Source of the DNA: Bacillota bacterium
GTDB taxonomy: Bacteria > Bacillota > Clostridia > Oscillospirales > Oscillospiraceae
Length of the DNA: 10,168 nt
Reading direction: 5' to 3'
NCBI GenBank assembly: GCA_029777215.1
Contig: JAKOSQ010000362.1
Location: forward strand, 1-10,168
Shown: piece by piece, positions 1-6,706 of the stretch
Numbering within the stretch: the first letter of the stretch is position 1
Layout: each line of letters starts with the position of its first letter
Notes under the pieces: generated by a model
The model's database searches: none
Told to the model about the DNA's origin: nothing
Seen by the model: the letters and a program-made list of their open reading frames with translations, nothing else
Position numbers and translations under genes: made by a program

Positions 1-460
1 AGTCGGCGAATTCGAGACCGCCGGCGAGCTCTTCGACCGCCTGCGCGAGCTTGGTGCGGCGCTGCTTGTCAAGACCGTCCGCGCCATCGACGCGGGCACG
101 GCCCCGCGCATCGCGCAAAACGCGAAGGATGCCACGTTCGCCCCGCCGCTCAGAAAGGACATGTGCCCCATCGACTGGGCCAAAACGCCGCGCGAGATCG
201 TCAAGCACATCTGCGGCCTGAACCCCTGGCCGGTGGCGACCTCGACGCTCGGCGGCACGGACTTCCGCGTCTTCGGCGCGGCCTACACGGAAAACAAAAC
301 GGACAAGGCCCCCGGCACCGTCGTCTCGGCAGACCCGAAAAAGGGGATAGAGGTTGCCTGTGGAAACGGCGAAACGCTTCTTATCACAAGACTGCAGGCA
401 GCGTCCGGCAAGCAGATGGCGGCGGGGGACTACCTGCGCGGCCATCCGATGACACTTTAA
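1..460 (+). CDS. fmt: Methionyl-tRNA formyltransferase, C-terminal part (5' end outside window)
   Basis: Transfers a formyl group from 10-formyl-tetrahydrofolate to Met-tRNAfMet, making the initiator tRNA for translation in the cytoplasm. The reading frame is open from base 2 and gives 152 residues before TAA at 458-460. Seen: the end of the catalytic domain (TAGELFDRLRELGAALL, fragment residues 7-23), the linker with IDW at 57-59 followed by REI and GLNPWPVA (72-79), and the C-terminal OB-fold tRNA-binding domain ending in LQAASGKQMAAGDYLRGH (131-148). These are standard Fmt signatures. The N-terminal formyl-donor domain lies upstream of the window, so its active site cannot be checked. rsmB begins 16 bases downstream, so the genes are very likely co-transcribed. 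The fmt-rsmB-rlmN order is common in Firmicutes. Confidence 0.93.
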   Translation, partial: VGEFETAGELFDRLRELGAALLVKTVRAIDAGTAPRIAQNAKDATFAPPLRKDMCPIDWAKTPREIVKHICGLNPWPVATSTLGGTDFRVFGAAYTENKTDKAPGTVVSADPKKGIEVACGNGETLLITRLQAASGKQMAAGDYLRGHPMTL

Positions 461-476
461 AACACACGGAGGGACT

Positions 477-1805
477 ATGGCGGAATCGGCAAGACAGACG
501 GCGCTGCGCGTTCTGGAGCGCTGCCGGCGGGACCGCGCGTTTTCGGACACGCTGCTCGCGGGCGAGATCGGCAAAGCGGAGCTTGACGGGCGCGACGCCG
601 CGCTCGCGGCGCGGCTTTGCTACGGCGTTTTGCAAAACGAGCTGCTCTGCGACTTTTACATCGACCGTTTCGCCGCAAACCCCGCGAAGCTGGAACCGAA
701 GGTGCGGGACATCCTGCGTCTGTCGGTCTACCAGATTTTGTTTATGGACAAAATCCCGGCCCACGCCGCCGTCAGCGAGGGCGTGGAGCTGTGCAAAAAG
801 ACGGGCTTTGCCCGCGCGTCCGGCCTCGTCAACGCGGTGCTCCGCAAGATTGCGGACAGCCGCGAGCATCTGCCGGAGATCCCGCGCGACGACGCGTGCA
901 CCTATTTCTCGATCAAATACAGCATCCCCCGCGCGCTGACCGCACTTTTTCTGCGCGAGTTCGGCGCGGAGACGGAGGACTTTCTGAAAGCGAGCAACGC
1001 GCCCGCGCCGACCTTCCTCCAGACGAACACCTTGAAAACGACGCCCGCCGCGCTGCGGGAGGCGCTCACGGCGCGCGGACTCGACCCAATCGAAAACCCG
1101 CTCGTTCCCGGCTGCTTTGAAGTTTCCCGCGCGGGCGATCTCACGAAGCTGCCAGAGTACGCGGACGGCCTGTTTTATGTGCAGGACGCCGCCGCTGCGC
1201 TCGCCGTAAAAGCGGCGGGACTAAGCAAGGGCATGACCGTCCTCGACGCCTGCGCCGCCCCGGGCGGCAAGAGCTTTGCCGCCGCGATGGCGGCAGGGGA
1301 CAGCGGCGTCATTTTCTCCCGCGACATCCACGAAAAAAAGCTCCCGCTCATCGAAGTCGGCGCGAAGCGTCTCGGCATCACAAGTATCCAAACCGCCGCC
1401 ATGGACGCGAAAACGCCCGACGCGGCGCTCATCGGCGCGTGCGACGCCGTTTTGGCGGATGCGCCCTGCTCCGGTCTCGGCGTTCTGCGCAAGAAGCCGG
1501 ACATCCGCTTCCGCGATCTCGCGGCGCTCGAGGGTCTGCCGGAGGTGCAGCGCGCGATCTTAAACGGTCTCGCCCCGTGCGTCAAGCCCGGCGGCGTGCT
1601 GCTCTATTCGACCTGTACGGTCTTGAAGCGCGAAAACGACGAGGTTGTGACCGCGTTTCTCGACACCCACCCGGACTTTGCGCCCGAGGCGTTCACGCTG
1701 CCGGACCCGATCGGCACGGTCGAGAGCGGCCGCCTGACCCTGCTGCCGAACCGGCACGGGACCGACGGCTTTTACATCTGCAAGCTGAGGAAAAAGCATG
1801 ACTGA
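477..1805 (+). CDS. rsmB: 16S rRNA (cytosine-967 C5) methyltransferase RsmB
   Basis: SAM-dependent methyltransferase that makes m5C967 (E. coli numbering) in 16S rRNA. The 442 residues match the family length. Residues 1 to about 140 form the NusB-like RNA-binding domain. The C-terminal Rossmann domain has the SAM-binding motif DACAAPGGKS at 257-266, motif IV DAPCSG at 328-333 (Cys331, product release) and motif VI STC at 378-380 (Cys380, the expected nucleophile), so both cysteines of the family mechanism are present. The ATG at 477 is preceded by GGAGGG at 468-473. The 3' end overlaps rlmN by 8 bases (1798-1805) in another frame, which suggests translational coupling of two rRNA methylation genes. 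Confidence 0.95.
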   Translation: MAESARQTALRVLERCRRDRAFSDTLLAGEIGKAELDGRDAALAARLCYGVLQNELLCDFYIDRFAANPAKLEPKVRDILRLSVYQILFMDKIPAHAAVSEGVELCKKTGFARASGLVNAVLRKIADSREHLPEIPRDDACTYFSIKYSIPRALTALFLREFGAETEDFLKASNAPAPTFLQTNTLKTTPAALREALTARGLDPIENPLVPGCFEVSRAGDLTKLPEYADGLFYVQDAAAALAVKAAGLSKGMTVLDACAAPGGKSFAAAMAAGDSGVIFSRDIHEKKLPLIEVGAKRLGITSIQTAAMDAKTPDAALIGACDAVLADAPCSGLGVLRKKPDIRFRDLAALEGLPEVQRAILNGLAPCVKPGGVLLYSTCTVLKRENDEVVTAFLDTHPDFAPEAFTLPDPIGTVESGRLTLLPNRHGTDGFYICKLRKKHD

Positions 1806-2844
1806 AGCAGAAAAAACTGACATCAAATCGCTTCTCCCGGACGAGCTCGAGGAAACGCTTAAGGCGCTCGGTGAGCCGAAATTCCGGGCAAAGCAGATCT
1901 TCACCTGGCTCAATCGCGGCGCTGTGAGCTTTGAGGAAATGACGAACCTCTCAAAGCCGCTGCGTGCCAAGCTGGACGACGCCTTTTATATCACCGCGCC
2001 CAGGGTCGCGCGCCGGCAGGTATCGCAGATAGACGGCACTGTCAAGTACCTCTGGGAGCTGCGGGACGGCAACGCGGTCGAGACCGTCGTCATGTCCTAC
2101 CGCCACGGCAACACGGTCTGCATCTCGACGCAGGTCGGCTGCCGGCAGGGCTGCGCGTTCTGTGCGTCCACCATCGGCGGTCTCGTGCGGAACCTGACGC
2201 CCGGCGAAATGCTCGACGAGGTGCTCTTTTCGCAGCTCGACTCCGGCATGCCGATTTCAAACATCGTCCTAATGGGCATCGGTGAGCCGCTGGACAACTT
2301 TGAAAATGTGCAGAAATTTTTAAAGCTCGTCAACCACCCGGACGGCATGAACATCGGCATGCGCCATATTTCGCTCTCGACCTGCGGCCTCATCGAAAAA
2401 TTTGACGAGCTCGCGGCGCTCGATCTGCAATTAACGCTGTCCGTCTCACTCCACGCGCCGGACGACGAGACCCGCTCGCGCCTCATGCCCGCCAACCGGG
2501 GCCGGGGCGTCGACGCGCTCATCGACGCCTGTGAGCGCTACTTTGAAAAAACCGGTCGCCGCATTTCGTTTGAATACGCGATGATTGACGGCGTCAATGA
2601 CACGCCGGCGGAGGCAAAGCTCCTCGCCAAACGCGCGAAAAAGGCGCACGCGCATGTGAACCTCATCCCGCTCAACCACGTCGAGGAGCGTCAGTTCGGA
2701 CCCTCGAAACCCGAAGCGCTCCGCACCTTCATCAAAATTCTGGAGGACGAGGGCGTGAATGTCACCGTCCGCCGCAAGCTCGGCGGCGATGTCGAAGCCT
2801 CCTGCGGCCAGCTCCGCCGCAAGGCGGCTCAAAAAACGGAATAG
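1798..2844 (+). CDS. rlmN: Dual-specificity RNA methyltransferase RlmN (radical SAM)
   Basis: Makes m2A2503 in 23S rRNA and m2A37 in a subset of tRNAs, using two SAM molecules and a 4Fe-4S cluster. The product has 348 residues, normal for the family. Seen: the radical-SAM CxxxCxxC motif CRQGCAFC at residues 115-122 (Cys115, Cys119, Cys122); Cys108, seven residues before it, matching the resolving cysteine of E. coli RlmN; MGIGEPLDN at 159-167 (SAM-binding GEP motif); and Cys336 in GGDVEASCGQL, the methyl-carrying cysteine. All catalytic cysteines are present. Loss of this gene in other Firmicutes changes susceptibility to peptidyl-transferase antibiotics, but nothing here suggests a defect. 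The start lies inside the end of rsmB, with GAGG at 1787-1790 as a likely ribosome binding site. Confidence 0.96.
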   Translation: MTEAEKTDIKSLLPDELEETLKALGEPKFRAKQIFTWLNRGAVSFEEMTNLSKPLRAKLDDAFYITAPRVARRQVSQIDGTVKYLWELRDGNAVETVVMSYRHGNTVCISTQVGCRQGCAFCASTIGGLVRNLTPGEMLDEVLFSQLDSGMPISNIVLMGIGEPLDNFENVQKFLKLVNHPDGMNIGMRHISLSTCGLIEKFDELAALDLQLTLSVSLHAPDDETRSRLMPANRGRGVDALIDACERYFEKTGRRISFEYAMIDGVNDTPAEAKLLAKRAKKAHAHVNLIPLNHVEERQFGPSKPEALRTFIKILEDEGVNVTVRRKLGGDVEASCGQLRRKAAQKTE

Positions 2845-2846
2845 TC

Positions 2847-2870
2847 CCTGCCCGGAATTTTTCCGGCAGG
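2847..2870 (+). terminator. Hairpin after rlmN, weak terminator or processing signal
   Basis: Two bases after the rlmN stop, CCTGC-C-CGGAA pairs with TTCCGGCAGG around a TTT loop; one C is bulged. A six-T run follows at 2879-2884, but eight bases away from the stem, so it is not a classical strong intrinsic terminator. It may attenuate or stabilise the mRNA between the methyltransferase and signalling halves of the operon. No convincing SigA promoter was found between 2845 and 2930. Confidence 0.45.
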
Positions 2871-2891
2871 CTCGTATATTTTTTACAGAAA

Positions 2892-2918
2892 CTGCGCGTT
2901 AATAAAAAAGACGCGCAG
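2892..2918 (+). promoter_or_regulatory. Perfect 8-bp inverted repeat next to the prpC ribosome binding site
   Basis: CTGCGCGT (2892-2899) and ACGCGCAG (2911-2918) are exact reverse complements separated by an 11-base A/T-rich loop. In RNA this is a stable GC-rich hairpin. Its last base is the first G of the ribosome binding site GGGGGGAG (2918-2925), five bases before the prpC ATG. Its position suggests a role in mRNA stability or in access to the prpC start. A double-stranded operator is an alternative. Confidence 0.5.
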
Positions 2919-2930
2919 GGGGGAGAAAGC

Positions 2931-3665
2931 ATGAAAGGCTACGCCATCACCGACATCGGCAAAGTCCGGTCGGAAAATCAGGACTCCGTGCGCTACACGG
3001 AGAACGTCTCGCCCGCATTCGGCATCCTCGCCGTTTGCGACGGGATGGGCGGCGCAAAAGCCGGCAGCATCGCGAGCGCCACAGCGCTCGACATCTTCGT
3101 CGGCCGCGTCTCCGCGCATCTCGCAAACCGCCGGGACAAAACGAAGCTCGATAACGCCGTCCTTGAGGCCGTTGACGAGGCCAACGCCGTTGTCTACGAG
3201 CACTCGCTCGCGGACCTCGCCTGTGAGGGCATGGGCACGACGCTCGTCGCTGCCCTCGTGACCGCCAAGTCCTGCCGCGTCGTCAATGTCGGGGACAGCC
3301 GCGCCTACCTCATCTCCGGCGACACGATCACGCAGGTCACGCGCGATCACTCCTTTGTGGAGGACCTCGTCGAGCGCGGGATCATCAGCCGCGCCGACGC
3401 CCGCACCCACCCGCGCAAGAACATCATCACGCGCGCGGTCGGCGTGGAGCCGATGGTGGAGTGCGACGTTTTCGCCCCGAAGCTTAAAAAGAACGATCTG
3501 CTGCTCCTGTGCTCGGACGGTCTGACGAACGCCGTCGCCGACGAGGAGCTTTTGGAAACAGTGTCGCAGTGCAAGGACCTCGAAAAAGCCGCGCAGGCGC
3601 TTTTGGACCTCGCTTTGCAGCGCGGCGCGCCCGACAACGTCACGGTCGGGCTGCTGCGCAAATGA
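2931..3665 (+). CDS. prpC: PP2C-family Ser/Thr protein phosphatase (PrpC/Stp)
   Basis: Metal-dependent PPM phosphatase expected to reverse phosphorylation by the adjacent kinase. The 244 residues are typical of the compact bacterial enzymes, with no regulatory domain. Metal and catalytic motifs in order: ENQDS with Asp18; VCDGMGG with Asp37 and Gly38; GMGTTL at 100-105; NVGDSRAYL at 119-127; CSDGL with Asp196; and APDN with Asp235-Asn236. All metal-binding aspartates are present. The ATG at 2931 has a very G-rich ribosome binding site (2918-2925) with ideal spacing. It lies 42 bases before prkC, the conserved phosphatase-kinase pair of Firmicutes. The hairpin right before its ribosome binding site may tune expression. 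Confidence 0.95.
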   Translation: MKGYAITDIGKVRSENQDSVRYTENVSPAFGILAVCDGMGGAKAGSIASATALDIFVGRVSAHLANRRDKTKLDNAVLEAVDEANAVVYEHSLADLACEGMGTTLVAALVTAKSCRVVNVGDSRAYLISGDTITQVTRDHSFVEDLVERGIISRADARTHPRKNIITRAVGVEPMVECDVFAPKLKKNDLLLLCSDGLTNAVADEELLETVSQCKDLEKAAQALLDLALQRGAPDNVTVGLLRK

Positions 3666-3707
3666 CCGGCTCACACTTTAAAACCTCATTTCGCTGGAGG
3701 ACAGAGA

Positions 3708-5423
3708 ATGGATAACAGCATGGACAGGTATCTCGGTCAGATGCTCGACAACCGATACGAGATCCTTGAAGTCATCGGCTCCGGCGGCATGGCCGTCGTT
3801 TATAAGGCGCTATGTCACCGGCTCAACCGCTATGTCGCCATCAAGATCCTGCGGGACGAATACGCCAACGACCCCGAATTCCGCGAGCATTTCCGCGCGG
3901 AATCGCAGGCGGTCGCCATGCTCTCACACCCGAATATCGTCGCCGTTTACGATTACAGCCGCGACCTCTCGTGCCAGTACATCGTCATGGAGCTCATTGA
4001 AGGCATCACGCTCAAGCAGTACATGCTCAAAAAGGGCGCACTGAACTGGAACGAGGCCCTGCACTTCTCGACCCAGATCGCCAAAGCGCTCTCCCACGCG
4101 CACAGCAAGGGCATCATCCACCGCGACATCAAGCCCCAGAACATCATGGTCTGCAAGGATGGCAGCATCAAGGTCGCGGACTTCGGCATCGCCGACCTTG
4201 AAACGGACGACAACGGCAGCGCCCAGGAGACCATGGGCTCCATCCACTATATCAGCCCCGAGCAGGCGCACGGCGAAGGGTCCGACACGCGCGCGGACAT
4301 CTATTCTCTCGGCGTCGTCATGTACGAAATGCTCACGGGCCGTCTGCCCTACGACGGGGAGACGATGGAGGCCATCTCCGTGCAGCGCATGTCCGGCGCG
4401 CTGACGCCGCCGGGCGAGATCAAGCCCGACATCCCGCTCCGGCTTGAGGACATCGCTCTGCGCGCGATGGAGGCGGACCCTGACGCCCGCTATCAGACCG
4501 CCGGCGAGCTTGTCGACGACCTCGAGGCCTTCCGCAAGAGCCAGCTCGCCGCGGAGAACGACGCCGTTGAGACCGTTGACGACGCCGCCTATCTCGCTGA
4601 GGCCGAGCGCCGGAAGCGCCAGAAGGCCAAAAAAGAATTCAAAGAAAAAAAGGCGCGCGCGAAAAAGGTCTCGACCCTTTCGGGCTTCGCGCTCGTCACC
4701 ATTTTCATTCTCGCGATCGTCGCCTTCCTCTGGCCGTTCTTTCTCAAGGACATGTTCGTCGATTCCCAGCGCGTCACCGTGCCCGATTTTGTCGGGGAAC
4801 AGAGCGAGGACGTCATCAACAGCAAGGCCTATTCGGAGTCCTTCAGCTTCCACGTCACCATGGCAGTCGACCCCAACACGTCCGAGGGCCAGATTATCAC
4901 GCAGAAGCCCGAGGCGGGCCGCAGCATCGTCCTCGGCAGCGACAAGATCGACATCGAGCTCGTCGTCAGCACCGGCATCGTCAAGACCACCATGCCCGAC
5001 ATGGTGAACCACGAATACCGCGAGGCGACGATCGCCCTGCAGAAGCTCGGCTTTGTCGTCAAGACCAAAACCGTCTCCTCCGACTCGGTCACGGCAGGCT
5101 ACGTCGTTTCGACCGAGCCCGCGGCCAACGAGGAGCTCGCCTCCGGCTCGACGGTCTATCTCTCCGTCAGCGGCGGCCCGGAGGTCAAAGAAGTCACCAT
5201 GCCAAACCTTGTCGGCATGCCGAAGGACGAGGCGACCTCCGCCATCACGAAGCTCAACCTGCAGCTCGGCAGCATTACCGAGGTCGAAAGCGACTATGCC
5301 GCCGACACCGTCGTCTGGCAAAATGTTGCCGCCGGCGAAAAGCTTGCCGAGGGCTCGGTCGTCTACCTCAAGGTCTCCACCGGTCCGTCGGGCTCCGCCG
5401 CATCAGAAAGTACCGGCGGCTGA
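3708..5423 (+). CDS. prkC: Membrane Ser/Thr protein kinase with three PASTA domains (PrkC/StkP type)
   Basis: Eukaryotic-type kinase whose extracellular part senses muropeptides or lipid II. In B. subtilis PrkC contributes to spore germination and phosphorylates translation factors, including the RsgA homologue CpgA. Seen in 571 residues: glycine-rich loop GSGGMAVVY (24-32), catalytic Lys46 in VAIK, HRDIKPQN (138-145, Asp140), DFG (158-160) and activation segment end SPEQ (183-186). A basic Lys/Arg/Glu-rich juxtamembrane stretch (about 298-320) precedes one membrane helix (about 323-346). Three PASTA repeats follow (about 354-422, 425-488, 494-557) and a short Ser/Gly tail. The ATG at 3708 has GGAGG at 3696-3700; an in-frame ATG at 3720 is a less likely start. 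The stop overlaps the rsgA start by one base. Confidence 0.96.
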   Translation: MDNSMDRYLGQMLDNRYEILEVIGSGGMAVVYKALCHRLNRYVAIKILRDEYANDPEFREHFRAESQAVAMLSHPNIVAVYDYSRDLSCQYIVMELIEGITLKQYMLKKGALNWNEALHFSTQIAKALSHAHSKGIIHRDIKPQNIMVCKDGSIKVADFGIADLETDDNGSAQETMGSIHYISPEQAHGEGSDTRADIYSLGVVMYEMLTGRLPYDGETMEAISVQRMSGALTPPGEIKPDIPLRLEDIALRAMEADPDARYQTAGELVDDLEAFRKSQLAAENDAVETVDDAAYLAEAERRKRQKAKKEFKEKKARAKKVSTLSGFALVTIFILAIVAFLWPFFLKDMFVDSQRVTVPDFVGEQSEDVINSKAYSESFSFHVTMAVDPNTSEGQIITQKPEAGRSIVLGSDKIDIELVVSTGIVKTTMPDMVNHEYREATIALQKLGFVVKTKTVSSDSVTAGYVVSTEPAANEELASGSTVYLSVSGGPEVKEVTMPNLVGMPKDEATSAITKLNLQLGSITEVESDYAADTVVWQNVAAGEKLAEGSVVYLKVSTGPSGSAASESTGG

Positions 5424-6304
5424 TGGGAACGGGAAGAATCGTTAAGGCCCTCAGTGGCTTCTACTACGTCCGTGACGGGCAGGAACTGTACGAGGGCCGC
5501 GCGCGCGGAAAGGTCCGTCTGGAGGGCGTGAGCCCCCTCGTCGGCGACATCGTCGAATACGCACCCGAACCGAACGGCAAGGGGACGGTAACGGCGGTCC
5601 GCGAGCGAAAAAACAGCTTTCTGCGGCCCGCGGTCGCGAACATCGACTGCATGGTCGTGCTCGCGGCGTCGGTCAACCCCGTGACGGACCCGTTTCTCAT
5701 CGACCGGGTCACGGCGCTCGCAGGCGACGTCGGCTGCGAGGTGATCGTCTGCATCAACAAATGCGACCTCGACCCCGGCGACCGGCTCTGGGCCATCTAT
5801 GAAAAAACCCCCTACACCGTCCTGCGCACAAGCGCAAAGACCGGCGAAGGAGTCGCCGCGCTGCGGCAGGCCATCGCGGGAAAGCTTTGCGCCTTCACGG
5901 GGAACTCCGGCGTCGGCAAATCGAGCCTTCTCAATGCGCTCTCGCCCGAGCTCTCGATCGAAGTCGGCGAGGTCAGCGACAAGCTCGGCCGCGGACGGCA
6001 CACCACCCGCCACGTCGAGCTCTATTCGCTCGGAAACGAAGCCTTTATCGCGGACACGCCGGGCTTCGCGTCCTTCGACATGGACCAGACCCAGCATCTC
6101 GACAAGGAAAACCTGCAGTGCGATTTTCCCGAATTTGAGCCGTTTCTGGGCCAGTGCCGCTTCGACGACTGCACCCACCGGCAGGAGCCCGGCTGCGCCG
6201 TGCTCGCGGCGCTTGAAGCGGGAGAGATTTCGCCCTCGCGCCACGCGAGCTACATCCGGCTCTATGAGCTCGCGGCGCAGTATAAGGAATGGGAAAACAA
6301 ATAG
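5423..6304 (+). CDS. rsgA: Ribosome small-subunit GTPase RsgA (YloQ/CpgA/YjeQ)
   Basis: Circularly permuted GTPase that checks late 30S assembly. The 293 residues match the Firmicutes length. N-terminal OB-fold is about 1-65. The permuted GTPase motifs are G4 NKCD (112-115), SAK (137-139, G5), G1 GNSGVGKS (160-167), G2-region RHTTRH (192-197) and G3 DTPG (211-214). The C-terminal zinc site is Cys245, Cys250, His252 and Cys258. The ATG at 5423 uses the last base of the prkC TGA and has only a poor G-rich upstream sequence, so it is probably translated by coupling to prkC. It is the last gene before a strong terminator. In B. subtilis rpe and thiN follow; neither is present here. Confidence 0.96.
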   Translation: MGTGRIVKALSGFYYVRDGQELYEGRARGKVRLEGVSPLVGDIVEYAPEPNGKGTVTAVRERKNSFLRPAVANIDCMVVLAASVNPVTDPFLIDRVTALAGDVGCEVIVCINKCDLDPGDRLWAIYEKTPYTVLRTSAKTGEGVAALRQAIAGKLCAFTGNSGVGKSSLLNALSPELSIEVGEVSDKLGRGRHTTRHVELYSLGNEAFIADTPGFASFDMDQTQHLDKENLQCDFPEFEPFLGQCRFDDCTHRQEPGCAVLAALEAGEISPSRHASYIRLYELAAQYKEWENK

Positions 6305-6314
6305 CACGAAAAGC

Positions 6315-6363
6315 GCCCCTCCGCATAGGATGTACTGAGTACATCTGTGCGGAGGGGCTTTTT
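6315..6363 (+). terminator. Strong intrinsic terminator ending the fmt-rsgA operon
   Basis: GCCCCTCCGCA (6315-6325) pairs exactly with TGCGGAGGGGC (6348-6358). Inside, GATGTAC pairs with GTACATC around a TGA loop, separated by a small TAG/TG internal loop. Five T follow directly (6359-6363). This is a very stable long hairpin with a tail. An AAAA run before the 5' arm (6309-6312) gives it some activity potential on the other strand. Confidence 0.93.
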
Positions 6364-6409
6364 GCAGCCGCCGGGAGACGTGCACTATCTTAAAAAGGAG
6401 GGGACCGCC

Positions 6410-6559
6410 GTGCGAAACCGTATGACCCGCTGGAGCTTCGGAAGGCTCGTGACCTGGCTCGGCGTTTTCGTGCTGCTCGCGCTGATACTGCCCACGTCCT
6501 TCTGGTGGTTCGTGCTCGGCGCCGTGCTGATCTATGTCGGCGCCTGCGTCATTCGCTGA
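6410..6559 (+). CDS. Small two-helix membrane protein, function unknown
   Basis: A 49-residue protein from a GTG at 6410, chosen because AGGAGG at 6396-6401 lies eight bases upstream. An earlier in-frame ATG at 6347 is inside the rsgA terminator and is rejected. Residues 1-12 are basic (four Arg). Helix 1 is about 13-28 (LVTWLGVFVLLALILP) and helix 2 about 31-47, rich in aromatics (FWWFVLGAVLIYVGA), with a tight Pro-Thr-Ser turn. By the positive-inside rule the N-terminus should be cytoplasmic. No enzymatic residues are visible, and I do not recognise a named family. It follows the operon terminator and ends 11 bases before the spoVM-like gene, which suggests co-expression with that gene and possibly a role in spore or membrane biology (inference only). 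Confidence 0.75.
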   Translation: MRNRMTRWSFGRLVTWLGVFVLLALILPTSFWWFVLGAVLIYVGACVIR

Positions 6560-6570
6560 AAGGAGGAGCC

Positions 6571-6636
6571 GTGAACATCACCGTCATCCGGCCGCCGAGG
6601 TGGCTGGCAGCCATTCTTGAAAACTTTTGCAGATGA
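6571..6636 (+). CDS. spoVM: SpoVM-like spore coat anchoring peptide, 21 residues
   Basis: SpoVM is a tiny amphipathic helix that binds the outer forespore membrane by curvature and anchors the SpoIVA coat basement layer. The start is GTG at 6571, with AGGAGG at 6561-6566, and the stop is TGA at 6634-6636. The peptide runs MNITVIRPPRWLA to residue 13, then AILENFCR. Against B. subtilis SpoVM (26 residues, from memory) it aligns without gaps: Ile6, Arg7 for Lys7, Pro9 (the conserved proline needed for correct localisation), Arg10 for Lys10, Trp11 for Phe11, Leu12 and Ile15. Context agrees: B. subtilis spoVM is also downstream of prkC-rsgA, and a sipL-like gene follows here. Oddities are Glu at position 17 in place of Arg, a double proline 8-9 and a shortened tail. 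A chance ORF is possible but unlikely given start signal, similarity and synteny together. Confidence 0.82.
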   Translation: MNITVIRPPRWLAAILENFCR

Positions 6637-6641
6637 GCGCG

Positions 6642-6678
6642 CGGGCCGGTTTTTTGCCGGCCCGTTCCGCTTTTGCGG
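6642..6678 (+). terminator. Two tandem GC-rich hairpins after spoVM
   Basis: CGGGCCGG (6642-6649) pairs with CCGGCCCG (6657-6664) around a T-rich loop of seven bases. Right after it, CCGC-TTTT-GCGG (6667-6678) forms a second small hairpin. The first has no T-tract tail, so termination is uncertain. They may act as a weak terminator or as an mRNA 3'-end stabiliser for the very short spoVM message. The SigE-like -35 of the next gene begins at the final base of the second hairpin. Confidence 0.45.
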
Positions 6679-6706
6679 CATATCGGCGGGGGCGCGGACA
6701 TACGCT
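6678..6706 (+). promoter_or_regulatory. Likely SigE (mother-cell) promoter for the sipL-like gene
   Basis: GCATATC (6678-6684), 14 bases, then CATACGCT (6699-6706). The B. subtilis SigE consensus is about KMATATT, 14-15 bases, CATACAMT, so six of seven -35 positions and the CATAC core of the -10 agree, at the right spacing. Transcription would start near 6713, about 40 bases before the ATG at 6752. SipL is a mother-cell protein made under SigE in C. difficile, which fits. The match comes from reading only and was not scored with a matrix. Confidence 0.6.

Noticed and set aside
163..939. Plus-strand frame of 258 codons across the fmt-rsmB junction
   Set aside because: It overlaps two well-supported genes in another frame, and its product is Arg/Ala/Ser-rich as expected of an out-of-frame shadow.
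2845..2930. Possible SigA promoter with TATATT at 2875-2880 before prpC
   Set aside because: No -35 hexamer is found 16-18 bases upstream, so the TATATT alone is not enough.
3924..5321. Long minus-strand open frame of 465 codons opposite prkC
   Set aside because: It lies wholly antisense to a confidently identified kinase. Such frames are common opposite GC-rich genes, and its sequence is full of Asp/Gly/Arg/Leu/Val with no recognisable domain.
6347..6409. Earlier ATG for the 49-residue membrane protein
   Set aside because: It lies inside the rsgA terminator stem with no ribosome binding site, while the GTG at 6410 follows AGGAGG by eight bases.
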